Positions 1 through 11,559 of a stretch of DNA of 64,000 nucleotides are shown here, piece by piece. Every line of letters begins with the position of its first letter. The first letter of the stretch is position 1. The notes under the pieces are model-generated. The model searched no databases and was not told where the DNA came from. It saw nothing but the letters and a program-made list of their open reading frames with translations. The translations under genes were made by a program, and so were the position numbers. This DNA comes from Diphasiastrum complanatum (lineage: Eukaryota; Streptophyta; Lycopodiopsida; Lycopodiales; Lycopodiaceae), in NCBI GenBank assembly GCA_029204225.1, contig CM055110.1, forward strand, positions 32,112,299 to 32,176,298, written 5' to 3'.

Positions 1-411
1 GAAGGAAATTTGGTTTCTTGGCTATCAAAGAAGCAGGCAACTATTTTCTTATCATCCTGTGAAGTTGAATACAAATCTCTTACAACCACAACAAAGGAGG
101 TTTTATGGATCAAAAGGCTACTTTCGGAGCTTAAGTGTTATGCAGATGAAGATTTACCAATTATCAAGAATGATAACATTTCAGCTCAGGCTCTTGCAAA
201 TAATCCAGTCTTTCATGCAAGGAGCAAGCATATTGAAGTGGCTCATCATTTTGTAAGAGAAAAAGTCATTGGAAGAGAGATCTCATTGGAGCATGTTTCA
301 TCTTCAGATTGTGTTGCAAATCTTCTCACCAAGCCTCTACTCAAGAATGTCTTTATGAAGATGAGGTCTAACCTTGGCCTAATTTTGAAATCTATGTTGA
401 TAGGAACATAA
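1..411 (+). pseudogene. copia RNase H C-terminus (element enters from left edge)
   Basis: Carboxy-terminal end of a Ty1/copia polyprotein, open from the first base and ending in a TAA at 409-411. It carries the RNase H motifs VSWLSKKQ, LSSCEVEYKSL, KEVLWIKRLL, DNISAQALA, HARSKHIEVAHHFVRE and LLTKPL, the usual end of copia pol. No lesion is visible in this part. A polypurine tract, GAAGGAGGAG, follows the stop directly, as expected at the 3' end of an LTR element. The sequence is closely related to the RNase H regions at 33.4 kb and 38.5 kb, so the three belong to one lineage. Gag, integrase and RT lie outside the window, so the state of the whole element is unknown. Confidence 0.9.
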
Positions 412-425
412 ATTTGAAGGAGGAG

Positions 426-1080
426 TGTGAAGATTATTAAAATATTATCTTCCTATCTCGAGTTTGGGGTCATGTCCATGATAATTTCCACTAGATTTCA
501 TGTTGTACATATAAGGAGTGTGAATTGAGCACATATCCTTCTAGTGTAGCTCGAATTTGAGTTAGATAGTTTCAATTATGATGACATGCAGATGTTTTGA
601 TAGCATGCAAAGTCTTATTGTATGCATGCAAGCCACATGCAATCAGTGCATGCAACATGCAAAGTAGTTTCTGTGATCTACACATGTAGGCAATTTTATG
701 AGTTGACATGCAGTATATGCACCATACATGCATGCAGTTACACATGTGGATCTATGGTAGGTGAATTAGTTCAGTTAAGTGGACTTTCCATGCAACTCCA
801 CTGTAGGAATTTGAGTCTCTCTCATGTAGGGAAAGCTGGGCATGTTTTGCCATATTGTGAATATTGAGATTTTGGTGTTTTGGACTCATTCTCTCTCTAC
901 CCAAGTTTCCTATGTATGATTTTCTGTCTCTACCCGAGAGCAGCCTATTTTTCCCATATTGAACACTTAGAATTATTTCTGACATTCATTTCTCATAATG
1001 AAGAGTTAGATTTTCTCATCAGATGTATGCCATTGTGCTCTTGCCTTAGATTTTTCAAGCATACTGTTCTTTGATCAATC
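426..1080 (+). mobile_element. 3' LTR of the left-edge copia element (end uncertain)
   Basis: The LTR begins TGTGAAGATT right after the polypurine tract at 416-425, the normal junction between internal region and 3' LTR. It is rich in ATGCA and CATGC motifs between 590 and 760. The 3' boundary is not defined because the partner 5' LTR is outside the window; 1080 is only an estimate. Confidence 0.55.
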
Positions 1081-3088
1081 TTGTGCAATCACAACACCTG
1101 AGTAAGATCTTGTAGGGTGTGTGGTGAAGTTCACATGTGCTAAAAACTTCATAGATCTTCTTCCAGTGAGATCAGCCCCTCAGTGGATAGATATTCTAAC
1201 ATGTTATCCCTTGCACATGGCATTAAGTGCAAGTTACATCTATAACATATTGGATACGACTCCCATATCTTATGTATTGAGGTGAATCAATTATGTAAAA
1301 ATCAAGTTGGATGATCTAAATAGTTAGGTATAACTACCAATGCTCCCACTAAGGTTAATCTATATACTATATTAGTAATGGATATGTCTATGTGGAAGAA
1401 GCATAAACATTAAATTCTTGGATGGAGTGATATGTGAAAATTGTGAATTAGTACTCGATTATTTTGCTTATTTGAGGCCAACCTTTTAAGTAAAGTTCAC
1501 GTGATTTCTTTAACATGTATGAAATCAGATCACATGACTTAAATCATTTTTAGAGCTATGTATTGGCCAATATAGCTAGTCTCGGCGATGGCTAAGTTAG
1601 TAAAAATGATTCTAGAGAGATGAGAGAGAGAGAGAGTCATAAATTCTAACTATAAATAGTAGGTAGGACTTGAAGAAAGGAGGACCATTTTCCATTTGCA
1701 TATGTGGAAGATTTTGGAGCAATACTATCATCTCATCTTTGGCTCTCTTCTACATGTGTGTAGAAATCTTGTTGAATGCTTAATAGATGTGCATTTTGGT
1801 GATTCATTGAATGCATTTTTGCCATAGTGCAACTTGTTAATGGAGTTTAGGATTAGATATGAACATGTGTTGATTAAATATGATTTTCTTTCATTTTGGT
1901 AAGTGGTTTTAATCAGACTAGTGAGCTAGTGCAGAAATCAGCTAACATCAAAGGAAGTGATTGGTGATGCAACTATACTTGGCCTATGTCTACATTTAGA
2001 ATCATCTTTGTATCTTGAATACACATACTGTAATTCCATATAACCTTTGGGTGATTGCAAGAGATTTCACAAATACAGAGGGCATTGTAGATGGTCTAGT
2101 CATTATTCAATCTTGATAGATTCAAATCTCAATTATGTGAATCACATTTGTTGTACATGTAAATGATTGTATGGATATTATCAAAATGGATGCCACATTA
2201 TATTTTGATCATAGTTACGAGTATTCAGGATGCAAAATTGGAGATTGTTAATTGGATATGATATTTGAAAGTGAATTTAAAATTCTTGGTGATCAGATGG
2301 GCTACATGTCACTAGATATGAGTTTTTTAATAGTTGAATTACACTTGATATAGATTGATGATGAGGATGAGTCAAATTTGACAGGGCTCAGACTTGATGA
2401 GATGGAAATAACATAAATTGATATTAGATCAAAGTGATGATGTATATAATAACTTTATAAAGATAGAATAATGATTAAGCGATGACATGTTTTCAACATG
2501 TAACTTCGAACTAGTTCCAGATGTAGGTAAATAAATGACATGGCACAAAAATTTCGGCTTTCTCAATTAGACTTGTCCTCCCAAAAAATACAAGATTATA
2601 TTACGTGGAGATTTCAATTAGACATGCAAGTTTTAGAAAATTTTTAGAGAGAGAAAATGAGTTAAGTCCAATGTTTTAGCTCGCATTTGGGTCAATGAAT
2701 AAATCAAACATAGTGTAGTCTAGTTTCCCAACAAATGAGTATGAATGTCTAGTCAATAGGACGATAAATTAAGTTGGCAAATCAAAAAATTTAGGCCTAT
2801 CCACTTCACAAGATTTAAAACATATTGTAATTCCAACAGGGCAAGTCTCAATACTAAACATAGGCTTGTCATTATGTAGTGTTGGTGATCACCTAGGAAG
2901 TTGCACTTTAATACTTTTACATCAGGTTTACCTCTTTTCTCCTTTGGAATGTGAGCGAAGGCTTTTGTCCAAAAATCCTCAAGTGACTCATTTTGGCTTC
3001 CTGTTGGTGAATGCTTATTCTAGTTTTAACTTTGGTATTGCATTGGTAGGACTCCTATTCTGGAGATAAACTGTGATATTGCAATCCC
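1081..3088. other. AT-rich intergenic DNA, no gene recognised
   Basis: Stop-rich in all frames, with only short uninformative open frames (the longest about 67 codons, near 2.9 kb). A short GA microsatellite lies at about 1616-1635. No domain motif, LTR pair or primer site was seen. Confidence 0.6.
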
Positions 3089-3188
3089 TTACGTGTAAGA
3101 AAATCAATGTGTTAATTTATAGATTCATTGCAGATAAAATTATATGCAATGAATCTATAAATTAACATATTGATTTTCTTACATGTAA
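3089..3188. repeat. near-perfect inverted repeat (foldback or MITE-like hairpin)
   Basis: Two 44-bp arms (3089-3132 and 3145-3188) are reverse complements with two mismatches, separated by a 12-bp loop. The ends read TTACGTGTAAG and CTTACATGTAA. The RNA would form one long hairpin. It could be a very short MITE or foldback element or a young small-RNA precursor; no coding capacity. Confidence 0.85.
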
Positions 3189-3931
3189 GAAAAAGACAAG
3201 AGCTAATCAGAACTTGCAAAGATCTTTCATCGACAATTGACATTGCAGAAGAACATGTATAAATTCATGAATTTAATCAATAAAAGAAAGCCACAAGTTG
3301 GGCTTTAGTACAATTGTACAAATTTAATGTCTTTCTTCATGAATCTATATAGTGCAATTTATGCATTTGAGACATTATCAAATCTCCGTTCTTTGCTCTC
3401 TATAGCTCTATCTATATGTACATCATTAGTGTCGTGCCCCTATGGGAGTACAACATATGGTACTACCAAGGATGCTAAAGATTAACTCTTGTTTGAATTT
3501 GTACACATGGTAGCTTGCATAGTCACTAGGCAAAATTTGCAAGCCAATCAATATCAGAACATCAATTATTGATACTAAATAAAAGGATGACTAGTATTGT
3601 AGAAACTATATCAAAATTGGATTACAACTTACCTTTGCAAGATCAACATCCTCCTAAAAATTAAACCACTCAAAGAATAGATTCGCATTGTACAACGTAC
3701 AACATCCGTAGTTTAATGAGTCATTTTGATAAAGATTATCTGCAATGTAATATCAGTTGACAACTGAGTGCATTTCGGAAGGCGACACCGATTTGGCTTT
3801 CAAATTGGTGGAAAAGCGGTGAGTGGCCTGGTAAGGGAAAAAGTGCAGGTCATTATTTTCAACTTCTGACATTACTGTTGGCCTCGACATATTGTTCTTA
3901 GCCTAAGGCAGAAGTTTCAAGCAGTTTTGCG
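3189..3931. other. AT-rich spacer and possible leader of the 3.9-kb copia element
   Basis: No gene recognised. The last 200 bases may be the untranslated leader of the copia element that follows, but no copy of its 3' LTR and no clear TGGTATCAGAGC primer site precede it, so the 5' end of that element appears lost or diverged. Confidence 0.5.
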
Positions 3932-4473
3932 ATGGCAAACATGGGAAGAGTCCATTTTGAGTGAAAAGCAAATTGGATGGGATTTCCAACTATGCAGTGT
4001 GGAAATTCAAAATGAAAAACATACTGATGGAGAAAGATGTGTGGGAAGTCATCACAGGTGATGAGAGAAGGCCGCCAAATGAAGCAAACATCAAAGTGTT
4101 CGACAAAAAGACGAGGAAAGCTTTGACCTTCATTAACTTGTCAATGAAAGATCACATCATTACCCACATTTGTGATGCTACTACACCCAGACAGGCATGG
4201 GATGTGCTAAAGGAGCAGTTTGAGACATCAAATCCGTCAAGAATCATGTTTCTGAAGTCAAAGTTGAATAGTGCCCGCATGGAGCAAGGAGAGCACATTC
4301 AGACGTACATGACCAGAATCAAGACAATGAGAGATGAACTGCATTCTATTGGCGAGAGCATACGTGATGTGGAGCTGGTGCACAATGCATTGTGCGGCAT
4401 TGCAGAATCCTATCAGATGTTCGTGAGCGGAATAGCATCAAGACAACATTTGACGAGCTCACAAGAATCTTGA
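3932..4473 (+). pseudogene. copia gag, N-terminal part
   Basis: Gag (UBN2 / retrotran_gag type) of the copia element. Motifs are SNYAVWKFKM, KDVWEVITG, ATTPRQAWDVLKEQFE, LKSKLNSARMEQGEHIQTYM and IKTMRDELHSIG, the typical capsid sequence of plant copia gag. An ATG at 3932 is probably the original start (MANMGRVHFE), but a one-base change at about 3955-3960 moves the frame, so the main frame is read from 3961. A second frameshift at about 4437 passes the reading to the next frame, which continues as TTFDELTRILMQEE into the nucleocapsid. Capsid forms the virus-like particle that packages element RNA. Two frame breaks make this a relic. Confidence 0.85.
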
Positions 4474-4988
4474 TGCAGGAAGAGCAACGACGAGAAATGG
4501 TAAAAGCTAGACGTCAAAATACTGACGATCAGGCACTTGCGACACGCCAAAAACAAGGCAAGGGCAAGGGCAAGAAGAAGTCTAAGCAGCAATTTGCCAA
4601 GTCTCAGGAGGATGAGGGATCTTCCAGTAAAACTAAGAAGAAAGGCAAGTGCTTCCATTGTGGTAAAAAGGGCCATTGGAAGAGTGAATGTCGCAAATTC
4701 CTGGCGGAACAAGGCAAGGGGACACCAAAACAAGCAGGTAACCTTGTTGATGAGGGTGAGATTGAAGACTCTAGCATCTTCATATCTGCATTGTCATCTA
4801 ATCAAGATGATCAAGCATGGTATATTGACTCAGGAGCCACAAGACACATCACAGGTAACAAGAATTGGTCCAGTAGTTTGAACGTGTTGGATAATGGAAC
4901 ATCTGTTTCGAAAGCAAATGGTGAGGTGTGCATGATCAAGGGGATAGGCACCGTTTCAATCCAACTACTGATGGAAAAAGCAGGATGA
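4437..4988 (+). pseudogene. copia nucleocapsid zinc knuckle and protease
   Basis: Continuation of gag in the shifted frame. A Lys-rich linker (QGKGKGKKKSKQQ) leads to a complete CX2CX4HX4C zinc knuckle, CFHCGKKGHWKSEC, which binds element RNA. About 60 residues later comes the aspartic protease motif WYIDSGATRHITG with its catalytic Asp, DSGA being the copia signature. The frame ends at 4988 with a stop, before the end of the protease domain. The zinc knuckle itself is undamaged. Confidence 0.88.
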
Positions 4989-5099
4989 TCAGGGAGGTAC
5001 TTTACGTACTAAGTTTGAAGAAAAATCTACTTTCTGTTGGAGTTATTACTGATCAAAAGTTGAAAGTATAATTCGCCCATGATCGTTGCTTTGTGAAGG

Positions 5100-5395
5100 A
5101 TGCGGAGAGCCCAATACAAAATTGTACAGGTTGAGTGCTACAATCAAGGGCAACATGGACTTGTATCGTCCATTCCTTCGCAAACTGAGATGTGGCACAA
5201 GAGGCTTGGTCACTTGAACTTGGGAAGCCTCAATTTGATGAGAAAATTGGAGATGGTAACAGGATTGCCTACCATAGAAGACCACTTGAAATCGATGTGC
5301 GAATCTTGTGTATAAGGGAAGCAACATCGAGAGAAGTTCAATAAAGGGGGTGTTGCAAGAGCAAAGAACATCCTGGATTTAATCCACACAGATTT
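5100..5395 (+). pseudogene. copia GAG-pre-integrase (HHCC) domain
   Basis: MWHKRLGHLNLGSLNLM followed by MCESC is the HHCC zinc-binding head of copia integrase. A stop follows MCESCV at about 5313. The line then continues in degraded form as a DLIHTDLCG-like stretch carrying the first catalytic Asp, up to a one-base loss near 5395 that shifts the frame. Confidence 0.8.
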
Positions 5396-7339
5396 ATGTG
5401 GCCTATGAGGACCATGTCCTTAGGTAAAGCATTCTATTTCATGACCTTTATTGATGATATGTCACGTAAAACGTGGATCTACTACTTGAAGAAAAAATCA
5501 GATGCATTTGATAACTTCAAGAGCTTCAAAGCATTGGTCGAAAACCAGACAGGTAGAAAGATCAAAATCCTAAGATCAGATAGTGGAGGTGAGTACAAGT
5601 CTAATGACTTCAATGATCTTTGTGATCAATGTGGGACTAAAAGACAATTTATGCAAGCTCATACTCCTGTTCTCAATGGTGTAACTGAGCGCAAGAGTCG
5701 TACGATTGTGGAAAGTGCCAGATCTATGCTAGCTTATATGAAACTACCAGAAGATTTTTGGTCAGAAGCATGTAGCACGGTAGTCTATCTTCAAAATAGA
5801 AGTCCTACCATTGCCATACCAAAGATAACACTTGAGGAAGCATTCACGAAGAAGAAGCCAAAGGTGAACCACTTGCAAATCTTTGGATGTAAGGCCTTTG
5901 TACACATTCCTAAGAAAGAGGGACATAAACTTGATGTAAAAGCTATCAAGTGCATATTCCTAGGATATGATGATCGTGTGAAGGGCTATAGATGTTTTGA
6001 TCCAGTCGAAAACAAAATTCATATAAGCCGTGATGTTATCTTTGATGAATCCAAGATGTATGAAGACGAGGATACTAAGAAGATAGACACATCCAGTGGG
6101 AAAGATGGTATAGTGAGGATACCACCTGATGATGATCCATTCATTGACCTTCCGAGTGATGAACATGAGGATACATCTCAAGATACTACTACTCAACCTC
6201 AAGAAACAGGTTGGAGAGGTAGGGACAAACCTTTTGGTGCAAGAAGGATTGAAGCTGTAGGTGACAAACGCAAGGAGAAGGATGTACTGTGGGATACATT
6301 TTCACTAGGAAGACGATCACCTGACAGAAATCTCCCTAAGTGGTTTGAGAGATTGTTGGAGAGCCGTGACATAGATGACTTTCCAGGATCATCTAACCAG
6401 GGAGAGCTACGAAGATCAACAAGAGAGAAGATACTACCTGAAAGGTATGAAGCAAATTATGCTCTCTTATCTAGCATTATTCAAAGCAAAGAACCTTCGA
6501 CTTATGGTGAAGCAAAGGATGATAACATTTGGGTCAAGGCCATGGGAGAGGAGCTGAAGTCAATTGCTAAGCATAACACATGGGACTTAGTAGAACCACC
6601 AGCTGGCAAGAAACCCATTGGTTGCAAATGGGTATACAGGACCAAGTACCATGCAGATGGAAGTATAGCAAAACACAAAGCAAGATTAGTGATCAAAGGG
6701 TACGCACAAAATAAAGGCATCGACTATGAGGAGACCTTTGTGCCGGTTTGTAAGTGGAATACTCTACATCTACTTATTGCTTTAGCTTCACATTTTGGTT
6801 GGCCTTTGCATCAGATGGATGTGAAATCTACTTTTCTAAATGGTGAGCTAGAAGAAGAAGTGTTCATGGATCAACCTGAAGGCTTTGTAATGAAAGGACA
6901 GGAAAACAGAGCATGTCGCTTGAAGAAAGCGCTTTATGGTCTTAAACAAGCACCACGTGCGTGGTATAGCAGGATTGATGCCTACTTTCGTTCAAAGGGG
7001 ATGGTGAGAACACATTCTGATCCAAATCTATATGTCTTATGCTTTGATGGTATGGTTGCTTGGATTGCTCTTTATGTTGATGACTTGATCATTACGGGAA
7101 ATAATCAAGAGATGATAGACATGATCAAGAAAGACCTCATGGAACAATTTGAGATGATAGATCTCAGCCTGATGTATTATTGCCTTGGAGTAGAAGTGTG
7201 GCAAAAAGGACATGAAGTGGGTTTAACACAGGTAAATTATGTCAAAGAGTTGCTACACAGGTTTAGGTTGCAGGATTGCAAACCAGTAAACACTCCTATT
7301 GAACCAGGTAAAAAGCTTTCTAAGCTTGATGAGTCATAG
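5396..7339 (+). pseudogene. copia integrase core, linker and reverse transcriptase (647 codons open)
   Basis: A long uninterrupted stretch of copia pol. Integrase: FIDDMSRKTWIYYL, the second catalytic Asp in RSDSGGEYKS, and the catalytic Glu in NGVTERKSRT, then the conserved FGCKAFVHIP and FLGYDDRVKGYR. After an acidic linker the reverse transcriptase follows: NTWDLVEPPAGKKPIGCKWV, ARLVIKGYAQ, HQMDVKSTFLNGELEEEV (motif A Asp), ALYGLKQAPRAWY and LYVDDLIITGN (the catalytic YVDD). It ends at a TAG just after LSKLDES. The catalytic residues visible here are all retained, so this part decayed less than the flanking domains. The original start is upstream in gag; the ATG at 5396 is not a genuine initiation site. 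Confidence 0.92.
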
Positions 7340-8023
7340 TCATTTGATGCTACGCTATATAGATAGTTAGTAGGGAGCTTGATTTACCTTACCACGACTA
7401 GACCAAATATATGCTATGATGTTGGCATTGTAAGTCAGTTTATGGCAGCACCTACGGAAATGCATTGGAAGGCAACTAAACGCATTGTGTGTTATGTGAA
7501 AGGCACTTCAGAGTATGGCTTGATTTACAGGAAGCATGATGGTTTACCTGAGTTGTGTGGCTATGTGGATGCGGACTGGGGAGGTGACTATGATGATTGT
7601 AGATCCACCACAGGATATATATTCCAATTTTGTGGTAGTTGCTTTTGTTGGTCTAGTAAGAAGCAAAGTACAATTGCTCTTTCCACCACAGAAGTAGAGT
7701 ATAAGGCAATGTGTAGTGTTGCACAGTAAGCTATATGGTTGAGACAAATCTTGGAAGAAATTGACATGAAGTAGAAAAATCCCACGACTTTACATAGCGA
7801 CAGTTAGAGTGGCATTCAGCTAGCAAAGAATCCAGTGTTCCATGCGAGAACTAAACACATTGAGATTCCGTATCACTTCATACGTGAGTGGCTGTTGAGT
7901 CGTGAAATTCATGTTGTTCATTGTAGCACAGAAGAACAACTAGCTGATATTTTCACTAAGTCACTTACTGGAGAAAAGTTTGATAAGTTTAGATCAAAGC
8001 TTTCTGTACTTAAAGTTTGTTGA
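7340..8023 (+). pseudogene. copia RNase H, broken by stops
   Basis: Continues from the RT: GSLIYLTTTRPNICYDVG, MHWKATKRIVCYVKGT, GYVDADWGGDYDD and WSSKKQSTIALSTTEVEYKA are the copia RNase H motifs. Stops lie at about 7337, 7364, 7727 and 7772. The line resumes at 7835 with FHARTKHIEIPYHFIRE and ADIFTKSL and ends at the genuine C-terminus, LSVLKVC, at 8023. Confidence 0.88.
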
Positions 8024-8078
8024 CTTTAAAGCTATGTATATGACTGTATAAAAAGTGACTCTACTTTAAGGGAGAGAG

Positions 8079-8333
8079 TTAGAATTAAAGTTAGAATCAC
8101 TATGTTATTGCACTGTGGGTCCTATCAGTGGATAAGGATCAGTTGGCCTCGTCACGAGGCATGTCGACGGGACACGCGTCCCGCCAACGCCAACCTAGGT
8201 CATGCATGGGTTGCCTGAGTGAACTATATGTACAGTGTAATTTCATTTGGAGAAATACAGTTGCTATGTGAGCTTGTTGTGGAGAGTGTTTTCTGTCTGT
8301 GTTACTATGTGGCATGATCTGTGTTCCTGTACA
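8079..8333 (+). mobile_element. 3' LTR candidate of the 3.9-kb copia element
   Basis: A polypurine tract (AAGGGAGAGAG, 8068-8078) follows the RNase H stop and is directly followed by TTAGAATTAAAG. The initial TG expected of a copia LTR seems lost. The right end is placed at CCTGTACA by the TG..CA rule only. The LTR contains two adjacent GC-rich perfect hairpins at 8146-8183. Confidence 0.5.
8146..8183. repeat. two adjacent GC-rich hairpins inside an LTR
   Basis: GCCTCGT-C-ACGAGGC (8146-8160) and CGGGAC-ACGC-GTCCCG (8168-8183) are perfect short inverted repeats in an otherwise AT-rich LTR. They could fold in the element RNA. Confidence 0.7.
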
Positions 8334-8819
8334 AAGCAAATTCTAAGTATACTGCTTTTCATTTATTTAGAACCATACTTCACATTGAATCTGTTTTCAG
8401 TAATACCACACACAAACCATTTCTAATCTCTTCGGTGGACTATACTCTCATTTTTTATAGTATAAATTGATTTTTAAGATCCTGTTGGGCCAATTAGAAC
8501 ACTTAAAGCTGTGATCATATTTAGCATAAGCATTCTATTAGACTGTTTTTGCATCTAGCAGCTGATTGTAGCGAGAGAGCTATTCCGCAAAATTTCTACT
8601 CTCTTCTCCGTTCGCGTTCTTCTGTCTCCATTGCCCCCATCACTTTTCACCCTTCTTGCCGCTTCGAGTGTCCAAAGCCCCTCTCACTCCACCTAGTCCC
8701 AATCACCAATCCACGACACTGCCACCACTGCCCAATCTTCTCCCACCCCTCAGATGTCCTCACTCTTTTTTCCCTGACTTTTTGAGCAGCGTCCATGGAA
8801 TCTGGCCGAGTGTTTTTGC
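8334..8819. other. spacer, no gene recognised
   Basis: Contains a C/T-rich stretch (8590-8780) whose open frames in several phases reflect composition and show no domain. It leads into the duplicated coiled-coil segment. Confidence 0.5.
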
Positions 8820-9933
8820 TCCATCTCAGCCCATGGATGTTTATGCTACCCATGCTGTGCAGGTTGTAGTTGCAGCCCAACACCAAGTCAATGTGGTTTG
8901 CCAGACCATTAGCCAATTGGAAAACTAGCACGTCATCGAGCTCCAAGAGCGTGACGATTGGGGATGCGTCAAAAAGATGATTATTGGGGATGTTTATGCT
9001 ACCCATGTTGTGCAGGCTGTAGTTGCATCCCAACACCAAGTCAATGTGGTTTGCCAGACCATGAGCCAATTCAAAAACTAGCGCATCACTGAGCTCCAAG
9101 AGCGTGACGATTGGGGATGCATAAAAAAGATGATCTCCAGGCAAAGGCCGACATTGTTGACTAGCTGACTCAACAGATGAATGACGTTGAGGATGTTAAT
9201 AAAAACCTTCAGCAAGAAAATAAAAAAATCCAAAAAATTAATAAAGAGAAGGACATGGACATTGAGAAGCTCCGCACTCATATCAATAAACTCGAAGTGT
9301 CTCTGGCTACTAAGCACAAGCTATCCCCAGCCTATTTTGACTCTGGCCATGTATTGCAGACCAGCTATGGGCCTCCCAACGAGACTATTTGGCCCTCCAA
9401 CAACAACTGGATATCCTAAAAAATAAGCCTAACGAGCAAGCCATCCAGACTATTATCACCCAACAAATCAACTATGGCTAGCAGCCATGTCGCATCGTTG
9501 AATTTCTTTCTTTGATCGTCCGAGACTCTCAGGGACACCAAAGATGCCCAAATTGAAATCGACTCCCCATCTAGTACATCTCATCAATACAAGAGGGTGG
9601 AGCATTATAAGGCCCAATATACTTAATTAAAATCCAATATTGGTGTCTTAAAAGATAATAATGAATCAGCACTCCAAAAATGCGCTTGAAATCTCAAATC
9701 TTCGGGCCAAATATGCAGAATCAGCCGAGGAGATTACAACTCTAGAGCAAATGGTTGATGTCAAGGACCATGCCATGAGGCAATTCACCGAACTAAGCAT
9801 GGACCCAAACAACAACTTCTCTCTAGAATTGAAACATCACTCCGTGCTGATCTCGCATCAGATTGGCCTTGATGGAACCAGCCTTTCTGACTTGAGTGCT
9901 ATTCCATTACAAAACTCGCACATTGAAATATAA
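8820..9933 (+). pseudogene. coiled-coil protein relic, family unknown
   Basis: Broken plus-strand reading frames that together encode a mostly helical, charged protein. Segment one (about 8830-9140) is a tandem duplication of a 51-codon unit containing ATHAVQVVVAAQHQVNVVCQ. Segment two (9177-9419) is strongly coiled-coil: NLQQENKKIQKINKEKD and MDIEKLRTHINKLE. Segment three (9661-9933) reads ALEISNLRAKYAESAEEI, then LEQMVDVKDHAMRQF, and ends at a TAA after LQNSHIEI. Stops separate the segments, and a frame change lies at a CAAAAATGC run near 9675. Segment three recurs at 47415-47687 with a few substitutions and the same frame change, so it was already broken before duplication. I do not recognise the family; it may be a captured host coiled-coil gene or part of a non-autonomous element. 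Confidence 0.55.
8841..9140 (+). repeat. 153-bp tandem duplication
   Basis: Two adjacent copies, starting TTATGCTACCCATG at 8841 and 8994, with a period of 153 bp (51 codons, so frame is kept). They differ by scattered substitutions, and both contain CACCAAGTCAATGTGG and GAGCGTGACGATTGG. Confidence 0.85.
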
Positions 9934-9959
9934 TTGTTGTTGAGGAAGAATGTAAATCT

Positions 9960-11559
9960 TGATGTGGATTTACGAGTGTCTACATCTCTTGCCCAACTTC
10001 TAAATACCGATTGAGAATATTGAGTTTGTCACTATCGACTGCTCCATAACAAATGCGTAAGTCCATAGTAGCTCAAATGTATCTTATAACTATGATAAGA
10101 GCTTTCCAATGTGTAAGGCTAGGATTGGTCATAAACTGACTTAAGGTACGGACTGCTAAAGCTATGTCTGATCTAGTACAGATTATTGCGTACATAAGAG
10201 ATCCTATTATCGAATGATAAGGAAACCCACACATCTGCTCCGTCTCTTCGATTGTCTAAGGACATTGGTCTCTTGACAATTTGAGTCCCGGATCTTAGAT
10301 CGATACTATTGCTAAAAAGCAACGTGTCTTCCACATACAAAGTGATAATAATAAAAGAATGATGCACTCTCCGAGATATTAGAATTTGAAGTGCTTGGTT
10401 TATAGTCATGATTGATAAGAAAGGTGTTGATTCTCTGAAAACCATGCTCTAGTAGATTGCTTCAAGCCATAAAGTGCTCTGTGGAGTTTGCATACATGGT
10501 TCTTTCTGCCTTCGATAATATAACCTTTAGGCTATATCATGAAGATATCTTCTTCGATAACTCCATTAAGATAGGCTGCTTGTACATCCATTTGATGTAT
10601 CTCTAGATCGGCTACAACAACAAATAAAAATAGAAGTCTGATCGATAAATTCTTTACTACTGAACTGAAAGTCTCAATGTAGTTGACATTATGTATCTGC
10701 GAAAATACTCTCGCAACAAGTCGAGCTTTTCTTTGATCGATCCTTCCATCAGCCTTGTATTTGATTTTGAATATCCATTTGCAATCAACTACATTTGGGC
10801 CTGACAAACAATTCGACAATAGTCCAAGTCTGGTTCTTGATGAGAGATGAATATTTGTTGTTCTTGTAAAGTAGATGAGCTAGTATAAGTCGACTTGGGA
10901 ACATAAATGTTCAATATTCTGGGAATGTCATATAGGTCCAACTATATGAGCTTTACTCTTTCCTTTGAGGTCGATGAACTGATCTTCAATGAAGACGATA
11001 TCCCAACTTGTGAATATCTTCGACTCGACAAGATCATACAACTTATAAGCTTTATCTATAGTAGTGTAACTGATGAAAATTGATTTGATACTATGGAGGT
11101 CGAGCTTCTTCTTGATATCTGGCAGTATCTGGGTATAAGCGATACATCCAAAAATGCATAGGTTTGATGATGATGGTTTGGAGCCTGTCCAAACTTCCTA
11201 AGGCATTTTGTTTGAGAGACCTTTATTTGGACATCTATTCTGGATATAGCTGCAATGGAAACATCTTCAGCTCATAAGACTTTCACAAGTGTCGCATAAG
11301 CAAGCATACACTTGGCCGATTCGACTAAGGTTCTGTTCTTTCTCTAAGCTAGTCCATTCGACTGAGGCGGATAGGAGGTAATGAACTGTTGCTCAATGTT
11401 GTTGTTAAGGTAGTACTCCTTGAATTTGGAAGTGTAGTCTCCCCCACTGTTGGACCTCAGTGCTTTAATTTTCTTAGCAGTTTTCATTTTTGCATGCTCC
11501 TTAAATTGTCGAAGATTTTGAAAGCCTTCGATTGCTGCTTAACCATAACTATAGGGGGA
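9960..11559 (-). pseudogene. copia pol relic: integrase core to RNase H start, copy 1
   Basis: Read on the minus strand from 11559 down. Integrase core remnants (VMVKQQSKAF, then the SNGL and RKNRTLVESAK region near 11350) are followed by heavily frameshifted linker, then RT: NVVDCKWIFKIKYKADG, RKARLVARVFSQ, LEIHQMDVQAAYLNGVIEED with motif A Asp, and LYVEDTLLFSNSID. The RT catalytic YVDD is YVED here but YVDD in the second copy (48.1 kb). RNase H is lost after about 9960. The integrase end stops exactly where the family-C LTR begins. Many stops; not functional. Confidence 0.85.

Larger units (their letters stand above)
3932..8333 (+). mobile_element. Ty1/copia element, nearly full internal region, decayed
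   Basis: The domain order gag, zinc knuckle, protease, integrase, reverse transcriptase, RNase H is the copia order. Frameshifts near 3955, 4440 and 5395 and stop codons in the RNase H region (after 7336, near 7365 and 7729) show it is not functional. The 3' LTR candidate is 8079-8333; no 5' LTR is recognisable. Codon content and motifs differ from the A/B family at 15.9 and 51.2 kb, so this is a separate lineage. Confidence 0.88.

Noticed and set aside
3720-3931. Possible 5' LTR and primer site of the 3.9-kb copia (TAATATCAGTTG)
   Set aside because: Too many mismatches to a primer site and no match to the 3' LTR at 8079.
8549-8928. Overlapping Pro/Ser/His-rich frames
   Set aside because: C/T-rich DNA opens several frames at once; only the duplicated coiled-coil-associated part has supporting structure.
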